NCBI RefSeq assembly: GCF_002939305.1
Contig: NZ_MVDI01000001.1
Span: 1,550,001 to 1,614,000, forward strand
Length of the DNA: 64,000 nucleotides
Source: Chroococcidiopsis sp. TS-821
GTDB lineage: Bacteria; Cyanobacteriota; Cyanobacteriia; Cyanobacteriales; Chroococcidiopsidaceae
Direction of reading: 5' to 3'
Of this stretch, positions 55,689 through 64,000 are shown piece after piece. The stretch's first letter is position 1; every line of letters begins with the position of its first letter. Made by a program: the position numbers and the translations under genes. The notes beneath the pieces were generated by a model. That model was not told the origin of the DNA, made no database searches, and saw only the letters and a list, made by a program, of their open reading frames with translations.

Positions 55689-57251
55689 ATGCGATCGCTT
55701 CCTGACATAAATAGTCTTTCGCTTGCCGAACAAGTTGCTCAAATGGTTGTTGTTCGCGCCTCTGGGTATTTGTTTGATCGCCAAATTCAATATCCACAGT
55801 GGGAACCTCCCGCAGCCAAGTTGCAATATTGGCTAGAAAAACTGGGTGTTGGTGGTGTCATTTTGTTAGGAGGGAGTGCAGGAGAAATTGCGCTGCGATC
55901 GCAGCAACTCCAAACTTGGGCAAAATTTCCTTTACTGATCGCCGCCGATATTGAAGAAGGCGTAGGACAAAGATTTTCAGGCGCGACTGAGTTTCCACCA
56001 CCGATGGCGCTAAGTGCGATCGCCCAACGAGACCTCACACTTGCTGTACAATACGCATCGCAAATGGGTGCTGTCACCGCACAAGAAGCGTTAGCAATCG
56101 GTATTAATTGGGTATTAGCGCCAGTTGTGGATGTAAATAACAATCCAGCAAACCCTGTGATTAACGTGCGGGCGTTTGGCGAAACTCCAGAAATCGTCAG
56201 TCAATTAACAACAGCGTTTATTCAAGGTGCGAAAAAATTCCCCGTACTTACCGCAGCCAAGCATTTTCCAGGGCACGGCGACACCGCTACCGATTCGCAT
56301 CTCGATTTACCTGTATTAGCGCATTCGCCTGAAAGATTAGCAAAAATTGAATTACCGCCATTTCAATCCGCGATCGCCGCTGGCGTTGATGCAGTGATGA
56401 GCGCGCATCTGTTGATTCCCGCTTGGGATAGCGAATACCCCGCGACACTTTCGCCAAAAATCTTAACGCAACAATTGCGCAAGCAGCTAGGATTTGAAGG
56501 ATTGATCGTCACTGATGCCTTAGTGATGGGCGCGATCGCAAACCGCTATGGAACCGAAGAAGCCGCAGTATTAGCTGTAGAAGCCGGTGCAGATATTTTA
56601 TTGATGCCTCTTGAACCCGAAGCTGCAATTCAAGCTGTCTGCGAAGCGGTTGCGCGCGATCGCATTTCTAGAGAGCGAATTCGTGCTTCTGTAGAACGGA
56701 TTTGGCACGCTAAACAGCAAGTTGAGTATACCACCACGCCCCGATTGTCCGAATTAGCACAACCTTCAGCAGAAGTAGCAGCGAACGCGATTGTGCGCGA
56801 AACGCAGGTTGTTTACGGTTCTGTACCAATCAATGTCAATACACCTTCGGGGAGTTTACGCAACTTAATTGTTGTCGATAATCTACTTAACTGTCATTTT
56901 TTGAGTGAGATTAGTCCCGCGATCGCCTTGCCAAAGCAGTTTGGCTACACAACAGAACTTGTCGATTGTCACACTTCAATTACAGGTTTTGACGGCACTC
57001 AACTCACTTTATTACAGTTATTTATTCGCGGTAATCCGTTTCGCGGTAGCGCCGGATTAACTCAAGTCGCGCAGAATTTGTTGAAGAAATTATTACAATT
57101 AGAAAACTTGCAAGCTTTAACCGTTTACGGTAGTCCTTACATAGTTAACGAGTTTCTACCAGCTTTGCCCGCAGCTACACCTTGTTTATTTTCCTACGGG
57201 CAGATGCCTGCGGCTCAATTAAAAATTATGAATACTTTATTCGATGTATAA
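55689..57251 (+). CDS. Glycoside hydrolase family 3, NagZ-like beta-N-acetylhexosaminidase
   Basis: A 520-residue enzyme. The GH3 TIM barrel carries AADIEEGVGQRF, APVVDVNNNPANPVINVRAFG, the NagZ signature KHFPGHGDTATDSH with its His/Asp catalytic dyad, and GLIVTDALVMGAI with the nucleophile Asp. A C-terminal region of about 150 residues follows. NagZ trims GlcNAc from cell-wall fragments during peptidoglycan recycling. It starts 62 bp after rbfA and could be co-transcribed. Confidence 0.9.
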   Translation: MRSLPDINSLSLAEQVAQMVVVRASGYLFDRQIQYPQWEPPAAKLQYWLEKLGVGGVILLGGSAGEIALRSQQLQTWAKFPLLIAADIEEGVGQRFSGATEFPPPMALSAIAQRDLTLAVQYASQMGAVTAQEALAIGINWVLAPVVDVNNNPANPVINVRAFGETPEIVSQLTTAFIQGAKKFPVLTAAKHFPGHGDTATDSHLDLPVLAHSPERLAKIELPPFQSAIAAGVDAVMSAHLLIPAWDSEYPATLSPKILTQQLRKQLGFEGLIVTDALVMGAIANRYGTEEAAVLAVEAGADILLMPLEPEAAIQAVCEAVARDRISRERIRASVERIWHAKQQVEYTTTPRLSELAQPSAEVAANAIVRETQVVYGSVPINVNTPSGSLRNLIVVDNLLNCHFLSEISPAIALPKQFGYTTELVDCHTSITGFDGTQLTLLQLFIRGNPFRGSAGLTQVAQNLLKKLLQLENLQALTVYGSPYIVNEFLPALPAATPCLFSYGQMPAAQLKIMNTLFDV

Positions 57252-57254
57252 AGC

Positions 57255-57279
57255 TTTCTATCGATAGGTAGAAATTTTT
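57255..57279 (+). terminator. Terminator after the GH3 gene
   Basis: TTTCTA and TAGAAA pair across an 8-base loop, and the stem is followed by TTTTT. It lies just after the GH3 stop codon. The stem is short and AT-rich. Confidence 0.5.
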
Positions 57280-57570
57280 GAGAACGCATCCTTACCTAAA
57301 GATAGAATACCCAGAATGGCTAATAGGTTATTGCTTGTCAATAGTGTTAGCAATCAAACTTATCTATTGTCTTACCTGCATAACTTTATAGGTAAGATTG
57401 TCATGTTTTCTTGACTCTAGCAATATTTATTAATATTATAGTAAGAGGGAAAGGACGAAAATAAAAAAAGATCAGTATAGTAAAATACAAATAACGAAAT
57501 TACAGTAAAGTTTGTTCTGTCTTAATGCTTTGAACACTGTTTCCCCAACTATTTTTCTGGGTTAAAAATC
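57280..57570. other. Intergenic region with hairpin before the DUF4327 gene
   Basis: CTTACCT (57371-57377) and AGGTAAG (57390-57396) form a 7-bp stem without a T-run. The remaining sequence is AT-rich and probably holds the promoter of the next gene. Confidence 0.45.
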
Positions 57571-57804
57571 ATGAGTGTGAATACATTGCCACCTGTTCGT
57601 TACTCGTTAGACGTGATTCAAGACGAGGTACGCCGTCTGGTGCAAAAAGGAGTGATCAGTCGTCAACAACCAATCTACACATTGTGTCAATTCATTCCGC
57701 CCCGCGAATGGGTATGTCTGGAAGGAGAATTAGAAAAATGTGATTTTCTGCTACGCGATCGCATTGGCGATCTATTAGGTCATGAGGAATGGGACAACGA
57801 TTAA
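57571..57804 (+). CDS. DUF4327 family protein
   Basis: A 77-residue protein with the wording VRYSLDVIQDEVRRLVQKG, ISRQQPIYTLCQFIPPREW and CDFLLRDRIGDLLGHEEWD, characteristic of the cyanobacterial DUF4327 family. Mostly helical, soluble, function unknown. A terminator-like hairpin lies 170 bp downstream. Confidence 0.85.
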   Translation: MSVNTLPPVRYSLDVIQDEVRRLVQKGVISRQQPIYTLCQFIPPREWVCLEGELEKCDFLLRDRIGDLLGHEEWDND

Positions 57805-57978
57805 GTTGTTTGTCCTTTGGCTAGAAAAATCAATGAGATGTCGCGATCGCTAACCCACCAGCGAATTGATACAATAAATCCGTCTAGCACATACGCTATT
57901 TACATCCTATTACCAAGTTCTACCACGCTTGACAATAACTGAGACTTGTTATAAATATTTATCAGTTGATAGATTGTT

Positions 57979-58002
57979 TTGCTTAGAGCAAAGCAATTTT
58001 TT
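57979..58002 (+). terminator. Rho-independent terminator
   Basis: TTGCTT and AAGCAA pair around AGAGCA and are followed by a run of T. It lies downstream of the DUF4327 gene, before the convergent hypothetical gene. Confidence 0.65.
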
Positions 58003-58072
58003 ATTTGACAAGTTTGAGTAGAACTAGCGATCGCAACACAACAGTCGCATTGCGTAAGCAATCGTTGAAATT

Positions 58073-58420
58073 TTAATTAACTTGTTCTAAGTAGAAATTA
58101 ATATCTTCACTGATACGAGTCAGTTCAGCTTCAGTCGTCAGGCGAATATGCGCGTCGCGCAGTGTAATCAATACTTTAGCGGCAAAAGGTGTTGCCCAAA
58201 TATTAGGATTACAAAAAATTTCTAAGAACACATCGCCCGTGTACTGATATTCTAAAGGCTGTTGTGGAGTCGCTTTGGTACCAGCAGACGTTTTAGTACT
58301 AACTGCTTTAAGACGTTGCATCAACTGGGCGATCGCACTTTGTAACTCGCGTGCTGCTTCTGGAGAGAAACTAAAGGAAACCGAACCCTCAACCAAGTTC
58401 AAAGTCAACTTCGAGGACAT
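58073..58420 (-). CDS. Conserved cyanobacterial hypothetical protein
   Basis: A 115-residue soluble protein. A beta strand (SKLTLNLVEGSVSFSFSPEAARELQ) precedes a helix and a charged linker of Ser/Thr/Lys (about 40-55). A mixed C-terminal part follows (AKVLITLRDAHIRLTTEAELTRI). I do not recognise a functional family. It diverges from the CDF gene. Confidence 0.65.
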   Translation of the reverse strand: MSSKLTLNLVEGSVSFSFSPEAARELQSAIAQLMQRLKAVSTKTSAGTKATPQQPLEYQYTGDVFLEIFCNPNIWATPFAAKVLITLRDAHIRLTTEAELTRISEDINFYLEQVN

Positions 58421-58559
58421 AAGCGTAATTTATCCAAACATGCTTCTTTATGTTACCTGTTGCCGTGTAGTTCCTTATGCACGCAAACTCCTTTCTGCTG
58501 AAAACTCTAATATATATGTGTCTACCGGTTTTCTAACGGAAATCAAATAACAAAGTTGT

Positions 58560-59471
58560 ATGAGAGACAACCGTGCAACGGTGCGGAAAGTGTTGCTCAT
58601 CACATTGATACTCAATATATCTGTGATGACATTAAAAGCTGTAATAGGTTGGTGGACAGGTTCTTTAAGCTTGCAAGCTGATGCCTTACACAGCGTTACC
58701 GATGGGGCTAATAATATTTTAGGGTTGATTGCCAGTCGTTTTTCTTCACCGCAACCCGATCGCGATCACCCGTACGGACATCTCAAATTTGAAGCCGTAG
58801 GAGCGTTAGGAATTGCAGCGTTTTTAGGTATTGCGTGCTTTCAAATTCTTCAAAGTACTATAGAACGAATCCTCAATACTAGTGAACCTGTCAGGATCTC
58901 TTCATCAGAATTATGGTTACTGCTAATTGTTCTCGGAATTAATATTTTCGTTGCTTTCTATGAACGTACCGTCGGTCGACGCGTAGGCAGTCCAATTTTA
59001 ATTGCTGATGCCAAGCATACCATGAGTGATGTTTGGGTAACGATTACAGTAATGGCAGGGTTAGTTGGTATATGGCAGGGAAACATTTTAAACTTGCCAC
59101 AACTGCAATGGTTGGATGTGATTTTAGCTTTTCCGGTAGCGTTACTCGTCTTCAAAAGTGGTTGGTCAGTATTAAGAGAAAACTTACCATGGCTTGTTGA
59201 TGAAATGGCGATCGCACCTGAAGCAATTTATGAACTTGTCATGCAAGTTCCTGGTGTCATTAACTGTCACGATATTGCTTCAAGAGGCGTTGTCGGGCGA
59301 CAAGTTTTTATTGAAATGCATTTAATCGTTGACGCCATAGAAGTAGAAACAGCGCATAAGATAACCGAAGAAGTCGAAGCCAGGCTGATAGAAAAATTTA
59401 GCCCTGTACGCATTTCTATTCATATTGAACCACCAGATTATCAAAGCGATCGCATCAGCTATGAAGCTTAA
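58560..59471 (+). CDS. Cation diffusion facilitator (CDF) family transporter
   Basis: A 303-residue membrane protein with six transmembrane segments. The metal-site helix reads QADALHSVTDGANN (HxxxD), the second ADAKHTMSDVWV (HxxxD). A cytosolic C-terminal domain (INCHDIASRG to SIHIEPPDYQ) is also present. CDF proteins export Zn2+, Fe2+, Mn2+ or Co2+; the HxxxD/HxxxD pair leans to Zn2+ or Fe2+/Mn2+ without settling it. ATG start. Confidence 0.9.
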   Translation: MRDNRATVRKVLLITLILNISVMTLKAVIGWWTGSLSLQADALHSVTDGANNILGLIASRFSSPQPDRDHPYGHLKFEAVGALGIAAFLGIACFQILQSTIERILNTSEPVRISSSELWLLLIVLGINIFVAFYERTVGRRVGSPILIADAKHTMSDVWVTITVMAGLVGIWQGNILNLPQLQWLDVILAFPVALLVFKSGWSVLRENLPWLVDEMAIAPEAIYELVMQVPGVINCHDIASRGVVGRQVFIEMHLIVDAIEVETAHKITEEVEARLIEKFSPVRISIHIEPPDYQSDRISYEA

Positions 59472-59560
59472 GTTATAAGCTGTTGATTCTATAGTAGTGT
59501 TTTCACATTCCAAATTAGAAAAGAAATACTTTGTTACGGCAAATTTGGACGTGCACAAAC

Positions 59561-59815
59561 TCAATTTTCATCAGTCGGTTCCAACACAGTGTTAAACTGC
59601 TGATCGGTGTCACTTCGCGCCGCTTCTAGCTTTTGGCGAATCGCCGTTTGAACTTTCTCATCAATATCAGGATCGCTGGGGCTTGTAATAATTCTAGGTG
59701 GACGCTGATTGATTCTGTCTAAGTATGCTTAAAAAGTATCTCGATTCCCACGATATTTGAGACAATACTGCTTTAATTCATCATCAACCGTTGCATTATA
59801 GTCAACTCGGTTCAT
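59561..59815 (-). pseudogene. DUF6887-like gene interrupted by an in-frame stop
   Basis: The minus-strand frame reads MNRVDYNATVDDELKQYCLK, then YRGNRDTF, TAA at 59729-59731, then AYLDRINQRPPRIITSPSDP and on to a natural stop after LEPTDEN. The TAA replaces one residue of an otherwise continuous 84-residue protein. The sequence style (DELKQYxLxxR... AYLDRI) fits small cyanobacterial DUF6887-type proteins; the family name is tentative. The start overlaps the preceding pseudogene. Confidence 0.6.
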
Positions 59816-59997
59816 TAGAAAGCTCCCCAGCAGGCAAGATTTGAAACTCAAGTTCGTTCTAGCCAGCTAGTATGTATGCGTTACGAGTTCGATCGTCAAC
59901 ACGAAGTAAGATCAATTAGCTCAAGTATGATGTAAATCAGTTGGTAGCTGACCCCATATAAACTTTCTAATTGAGCATTAGTAGGTATTCCGGTCAC
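59802..59997 (-). pseudogene. DUF6888-like gene with frameshift and stop
   Basis: The first frame reads TGIPTNAQLESLYGVSYQLI, then IYIILELIDLTSC and a stop. The neighbouring frame continues DDRTRNAYILAG, a TAG, NELEFQILPAGEL. The DDRT-N-YILAG core is typical of DUF6888-type partners of DUF6887. Its end overlaps the start of the next pseudogene, as in translationally coupled pairs. Confidence 0.5.
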
Positions 59998-60006
59998 TCA
60001 CTCTAC

Positions 60007-60464
60007 CTACTGCCATATTTCCTCATCCTCAAGATACTCGCCCAAGCTCACAATCGCCACTCCATCTTGTCGCAAACACTGATAGAAACTCTGAAGTGCA
60101 ACGCCAATTTCATTATCTCCAGAAAGGTGTAGTAAGGAGTTATCGGTACTTAAAACACCATGCGTTTGGGCGCATTGACGCATATCTGCTACTTTGAATG
60201 TCATTTCGAGTTCGCGCGATCGAGTTTCTTTGCGCGCCTGTGCAACGACTGCTGCGAATAAATCAGAGGCTGTAACGTTGTTGTGTCCTAAAGTCGCGAG
60301 TTCTAGTGCTTGGGTTCCGATACCCAGGAAACATCAAGAATTAATAGTGGTGCTGCACCCACGAAATTATGAATTACACCGTTGAGTGCAGTTCCGTGCT
60401 TAGCGATCGCTTCGTTCCAGTTAGGATAAACAAAATGATAAAGACTAGCGATGTTGTTATACAT
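60007..60464 (-). pseudogene. Frameshifted and truncated SAM-dependent methyltransferase
   Basis: The first part reads MYNNIASLYHFVYPNWNEAI to LLILDVSW. In the neighbouring frame the text continues GIGTQALELATLG, VTASDLFAAVVAQAR, MTFKVADMRQ, so one base was lost within SAM motif I (expected DVSCGIGT). A few residues around motif IV are also missing (THGVLSTDNSLLHL), and the protein stops shortly after FYQCLRQDGVAIVSL. The C-terminal third is gone. Confidence 0.75.
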
Positions 60465-60509
60465 CTCAATCTTGAATACGAGTAGGCAAAAGCCGGAGCA
60501 TAATATCAA

Positions 60510-62114
60510 TTACTCCCACTCAATCGTTCCTGGTGGCTTGGAAGTAATGTCGTAAACGACGCGATTTACGCCGCGAACTTCATTCACAATGCGGTTAGAA
60601 ATCGTCTCTAGCAAGTCATACGGAACTCTCGCCCAATCCGCAGTCATCCCATCTTCACTAGAAACTAAACGTAAAACAATCGGGTACGCATAAGTACGCT
60701 GATCGCCCATTACGCCAACACTACGAATTGGTAATAAAACTGCAAACGCTTGCCATAGTTGATTGTAGATACCGTTACGGTTAATCTCCTGACGGACAAT
60801 TAAATCGGCATCGCGTAAAATTTCTAAACGTTCTTCGGTCACTTCACCCAAAATCCGAATTGCTAAACCAGGTCCTGGAAACGGCTGTCGTTGCACAATT
60901 TCATCAGGTAAACCAATTGAACGCCCAACCTTACGCACTTCATCTTTAAATAATTTGCGCAGTGGTTCGACAAGTTTAAATCGTAAGTCTTTGGGTAAGC
61001 CACCAACATTGTGGTGACTCTTGATTTTCACAGCGACACGTTCCCCTGTTTTTGGGTCAACATTTGTATCCGCCGATTCAATCACATCAGGATACAAAGT
61101 TCCTTGTGCTAGATAATCAAAAGGTCCTAAGCGTTTGGAAGCTTCTTCAAATTCTTTGATAAATTCGTGTCCGATGCGACGGCGTTTTTCTTCGGGATCG
61201 GTAACACCGGCGATCGCTGCCAAAAAGCGATCGCGCGCATTAACATACTCGACTGGAATGTGGAACTGTTCTTGAAATAATTTAACTAACCGCTCTGGCT
61301 CTAGCTTGCGCATAAAGCCTTGGTCAATAAAGACACACGTCAACTGATCGCCAATTGCTTTGTGTAGTAAAAACGCCAACGTTGAAGAATCAACACCACC
61401 AGAAAGCGCTAGTAATACGCGTTTGTTTCCAACTTTGGCACGAATCTCGCGAATTGCTTCATCAACAAAAGCTTCTGTTGTCCACGTTGGTTCGCAGTCG
61501 CAAATGTGATAGACAAAGTTACGAATCAACGCCATTCCACCCAATGAATGCACGACCTCTGGGTGAAACTGCACGCCGTAAAGTTTCTTTTCGTGGTGCG
61601 CGATCGCAGCACAGGACGTATTTTCTGTGTGTGCTAAAATTTCAAATCCTTCTGGCAAGACGGTACACGAGTCTCCATGACTCATCCACATAATTGTGCC
61701 GTCTTCGACGTTTGTCAGTAAGTCCGTCGGATCGTCAATCGAAAGAGAGGCTTTGCCATACTCACCGCGTTCAGCACGAACGACATTCCCGCCGAGTTGA
61801 TTGACCATCAACTGCATCCCGTAACAAACACCCAGAATTGGAATACCTAACTCCCAAATCTGGGGATCGCATTGCGGAGCGCCGACGTCGTAGACTGAAT
61901 TTGGTCCTCCTGAAAGGATAATTCCTTTAGGATTGAGTTGCTTTAATTGTTCAGCAGTCGTGCGATAGGAAACCACCTCTGAATAAACTTGCGTTTCCCG
62001 AATGCGACGGGCAATCAGTTCAGAGTACTGGGAGCCGAAGTCCAAGATGACAATCATTTGGCGATCCAGCTGCCCCGAAGTCAATTGAGGCGGTGTTTGT
62101 GTCTGGATAGTCAC
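60510..62114 (-). CDS. guaA: GMP synthase (glutamine-hydrolysing)
   Basis: A 534-residue protein. The N-terminal class I glutamine amidotransferase shows [10 protein letters not shown] with the catalytic Cys and [11 protein letters not shown] with His and Glu. The ATP-pyrophosphatase domain has the P-loop [14 protein letters not shown]. The dimerisation domain ends [17 protein letters not shown]. It converts XMP to GMP. GTG start. It lies 138 bp after cbiD on the same strand, an order common in cyanobacteria. Confidence 0.97.
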   Translation of the reverse strand: MTIQTQTPPQLTSGQLDRQMIVILDFGSQYSELIARRIRETQVYSEVVSYRTTAEQLKQLNPKGIILSGGPNSVYDVGAPQCDPQIWELGIPILGVCYGMQLMVNQLGGNVVRAERGEYGKASLSIDDPTDLLTNVEDGTIMWMSHGDSCTVLPEGFEILAHTENTSCAAIAHHEKKLYGVQFHPEVVHSLGGMALIRNFVYHICDCEPTWTTEAFVDEAIREIRAKVGNKRVLLALSGGVDSSTLAFLLHKAIGDQLTCVFIDQGFMRKLEPERLVKLFQEQFHIPVEYVNARDRFLAAIAGVTDPEEKRRRIGHEFIKEFEEASKRLGPFDYLAQGTLYPDVIESADTNVDPKTGERVAVKIKSHHNVGGLPKDLRFKLVEPLRKLFKDEVRKVGRSIGLPDEIVQRQPFPGPGLAIRILGEVTEERLEILRDADLIVRQEINRNGIYNQLWQAFAVLLPIRSVGVMGDQRTYAYPIVLRLVSSEDGMTADWARVPYDLLETISNRIVNEVRGVNRVVYDITSKPPGTIEWE

Positions 62115-62252
62115 AGAGATGAATTCCCGATGAAGGTGTGCAGCGATGAAGGTTAAAAGCTTCTATCTCGGTAGTACGTACTATTAAATACCTACCAGAC
62201 GATAGATCCTTAAAAAGTTATTTATTGGTATCGAATATATATTTTTCTTAAG

Positions 62253-63365
62253 TTAACACAAATGGGCAAGCAAAGTGGAGCCGATTTCACTTTTGACAAT
62301 AATTTGGCGATCGCGGTCAAACAATACTGAACCAACCTGAAGTTGGCGAGTACTGTGTTTATAGATATATTCTTGAGTGCGTTGGTCAATGCTCTGGGCG
62401 ATCGCACCGTACACAGTATTTACCCAGTTACTTCCTGCTTGCGCGTCCGCTTTCCGCAAATACTTGAGTGCAGCTTCTGCGGTAGAACTTGTAAACAGAG
62501 TTTGCAGCACTGGTGTTGGTAAACCTGCGTTGGCGGCATATGCTGTTAGAATTTCGCGGCGCCCATCCGCAAGGTGATGGTGCGTGTGAAAAATTCCTCC
62601 TGCGAGTTTCATCAGCTTTCCGTGATAGCCAAACAGTAAAATTGCGGCGACTTGCTGCATGGCAGCTTCCACAAGTAAAGGTCCCAGCCAATTTGCCGTT
62701 TTCACCAATCGCTCAGAATTAATTCCCATTTGTGTTGCTAAATCCAAGCCATTTTCCCCAATACAAAACACCAAACAATCCAAATGACTTTTAGCTTGTA
62801 ATTCCTCGCGAAAGGCTTCTAGTTGCTCAGGAGCGCTTAAGGGTTGAGCAATTCCACTCGTTCCCAACAAAGAAAGTCCTTCGACAACACCAAACGCAGC
62901 ATTCGATGTCCGCTCGGCTAATTGTCTTCCTTCGGGAAGAATAATCGTCACAGCGATCTTTTCGCCTGGTTGTAGCAACTGCGTCAAGTTCTCTTGAATT
63001 AATTGCTGTGCATAGCGATAAATCGCTGCTTCTCCTGTGGCATTTATCTTGCCAATTCCTTCACCGCCACGGATCGCGACCGCCTGCCCTTCTGTACGCG
63101 GTTCTACCAATGCCCAAATTGGCGTATTTCGAGTTAAATCGAGATTATCACCAGGATCGCTCCGCGTAATTGCCAATGCGCCTTGCGCAACCCCTGCAAC
63201 TTGTTCAATTGGAATTTTGACAATTTCTGCAGGATGAATAAGATTGACATTAACGGATGTCATGCCTTGCTTTTTGTGTAGCCAATGTAAAGCTGCGATC
63301 GCCGCCGCACAAGCAAATACTGGCAAAGTATATCCGGAACGAAGTTGAGAGCGCTTCATAGGCAT
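62253..63365 (-). CDS. cbiD: Cobalt-precorrin-5B C1-methyltransferase CbiD
   Basis: A 370-residue protein. RSGYTLPVFACAAAIAAL corresponds to the usual GYTTGxCAxAA start. RSDPGDNLDLTRN, IRGGEGIGKINATGEAAI and LFGYHGKLMKLAGGIFHTHHH are CbiD motifs. It methylates C1 of cobalt-precorrin-5B in corrin-ring synthesis. ATG at 63365 or 63359 (MKRSQLRSG). With cobN in the same window this suggests mixed aerobic/anaerobic-type enzymes, as is usual for cyanobacteria. Confidence 0.94.
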   Translation of the reverse strand: MPMKRSQLRSGYTLPVFACAAAIAALHWLHKKQGMTSVNVNLIHPAEIVKIPIEQVAGVAQGALAITRSDPGDNLDLTRNTPIWALVEPRTEGQAVAIRGGEGIGKINATGEAAIYRYAQQLIQENLTQLLQPGEKIAVTIILPEGRQLAERTSNAAFGVVEGLSLLGTSGIAQPLSAPEQLEAFREELQAKSHLDCLVFCIGENGLDLATQMGINSERLVKTANWLGPLLVEAAMQQVAAILLFGYHGKLMKLAGGIFHTHHHLADGRREILTAYAANAGLPTPVLQTLFTSSTAEAALKYLRKADAQAGSNWVNTVYGAIAQSIDQRTQEYIYKHSTRQLQVGSVLFDRDRQIIVKSEIGSTLLAHLC

Positions 63366-63398
63366 ATCAGAGCATTTTTGGTTGAGAAAGACTATTAC

Positions 63399-63450
63399 TA
63401 ATTCGTAATTTGCCGTAGGCTTAAGCCCACGGATTTGTAATTCGTAATTT
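63399..63450. repeat. Palindrome flanked by 13-bp direct repeats
   Basis: Two copies of TAATTCGTAATTT (63399-63411, 63438-63450) flank a 20-bp near-perfect palindrome (63413-63432, centre GCTTAAGC). It resembles a small dispersed palindromic repeat with target-like direct repeats. Confidence 0.5.
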
Positions 63451-63738
63451 AAGAAATTTAGATAAGAACCGGAGGGTGTATGTTTGAATCTGTTGCTGAA
63501 ATACGCAAAAACTGGTCTAAGTAAATTAGAGGCAGTTGAGATATTGTGTTAACGCCTGAAAGCTTGTTTTTCTCTAGTCAACAGCAACTCATCACTCCTC
63601 AAAATTGGAATTGTAACCAGCGACAGAGAGAATATTATCTTTATTTTTTGTTTCAATAGATTGAGAAACGTATCTGGCGACACTGTCGCTGTTTATTTAG
63701 CTAACCCCAAAGCCGAACTCAAAGTTGGATAATGCCTA
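63451..63738. other. Spacer between cbiD and the MFS gene
   Basis: No intact gene is seen. A frame ending at 63732 reads SGDTVAVYLANPKAELKVG before its stop, which may be a leftover end of an adaptor-type protein; this is too short to assign. Confidence 0.4.
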
Positions 63739-64000
63739 GTGGAAACCATCTCTCATCCCACCATAGAACTTAGAGAACACCATCACGCGGTAGCGATCCC
63801 ACCCAGCGAACTACCGCCTAAAATTTCGGCACAAGAAATTCGGACAAGTCTTAGAGCATCAACGCTAGATGGAATCTTTGCAGCGATTTTCTCTAGTATT
63901 ACCAGTGGGGTCTTGCTCACCAATTTTTTATTACAGCTAGGAGCAAGTTCTGTAGAGATCGGAATGCTCTCGTCGATTCCGATGGTAGTCAATTTGCTGC
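63739..64000 (+). CDS. Major facilitator superfamily permease (3' end outside window)
   Basis: The open frame runs to the window edge, beginning with GTG after an in-frame TAA. About 45 hydrophilic residues precede RASTLDGIFAAIFSSITSGV and LLTNFLLQLGASSVEIGMLS, wording typical of the first two helices of a cyanobacterial MFS family. Function and substrate cannot be told from 87 residues. Confidence 0.65.
   Translation, partial: METISHPTIELREHHHAVAIPPSELPPKISAQEIRTSLRASTLDGIFAAIFSSITSGVLLTNFLLQLGASSVEIGMLSSIPMVVNLL

Noticed and set aside
63660-63732. Adaptor-protein-like tail (VAVYLANPKAELKVG)
   Set aside because: Only about 20 residues; no supporting neighbour inside the window.
1-64000. 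tRNA, rRNA and common riboswitches
   Set aside because: No cloverleaf with a GTTCGAATC arm, rRNA text or cobalamin, thiamine or molybdenum-cofactor riboswitch pattern was recognised; a covariance-model scan would be decisive.

Overview
The window is a chromosomal segment of a cyanobacterium. The octamer GCGATCGC (HIP1) recurs throughout. ycf3 (photosystem I assembly), a DUF751/Ycf33-like gene, a DUF4327 gene, the rbp-rpsU pair and the cbiD-guaA pair are all typical of cyanobacteria. The spacing, the short CT-rich dispersed repeats and the number of decaying genes suggest a medium-to-large-genome freshwater or terrestrial form (Chroococcidiopsis/Gloeocapsa-like, an inference) rather than a marine picocyanobacterium. 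I see no rRNA, tRNA or CRISPR array.

Layout: 1-6.6 kb holds a CbbR-type LysR regulator (cut by the window edge), a small hypothetical gene, rpsU and an RRM protein gene, an isochorismatase-like hydrolase, an EamA transporter, a ruined toxin-antitoxin pair and a photolyase/cryptochrome-family flavoprotein. 6.6-9.8 kb is accessory: a decayed GIY-YIG gene, an Asp-box beta-propeller gene followed by a tiny acidic ORF, a truncated SDR gene and a tyrosine-recombinase remnant. 9.8-15 kb is a molybdate locus: modA-modB-modC, an XRE regulator fused to a periplasmic-binding-protein-like domain, and a divergent TSUP permease. Inverted copies of a CT-rich repeat lie at both ends of modABC. 15-24.9 kb carries metF-like, trpS, a B12-binding radical SAM gene, a degenerate-P-loop ATPase, a P-type ATPase remnant, ychF, a PLP amino-acid decarboxylase and ruvC. 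25-32 kb carries a YvcK/CofD-family gene, tsaE between two long AT-rich non-coding stretches, a secreted FG-GAP/ASPIC protein and a dihydroorotase. 32-45 kb contains lepB, a probably catalytically dead dihydroorotase paralogue, a two-domain histidine phosphatase, a CPBP protease, a glycosyltransferase/PIG-L deacetylase pair, aroA, a glutathionyl transferase, gatC, ycf3, GrpB and Uma2 genes. 45-64 kb contains cobN, a GAF histidine kinase, nanE, a metallophosphoesterase, a Dam-type methylase, rbfA, a GH3 glycosidase, a CDF cation transporter, three adjacent pseudogenes, guaA, cbiD and the start of an MFS permease.

Functional links: modABC, its likely regulator and perhaps the TSUP permease form an oxyanion locus. 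cobN and cbiD both serve corrin synthesis. pyrC and its dead paralogue flank lepB. The Dam-type enzyme probably methylates the GATC inside HIP1.

The clearest non-routine signals are these: the repeat-bracketed molybdate locus; decayed accessory genes (PIN/RHH, GIY-YIG, recombinase, P-type ATPase, DUF6888/DUF6887-like pair plus methyltransferase); a dispersed repeat translated in frame inside cobN; a photolyase-family protein with Asp at the flavin-N5 position; and a 14-bp perfect palindrome with tandem repeats between pyrC and lepB. I do not see an obviously new multi-gene system. The best candidates for new biology are the beta-propeller/acidic-peptide pair, the XRE-PBP molybdate regulator and the glycosyltransferase/PIG-L pair.
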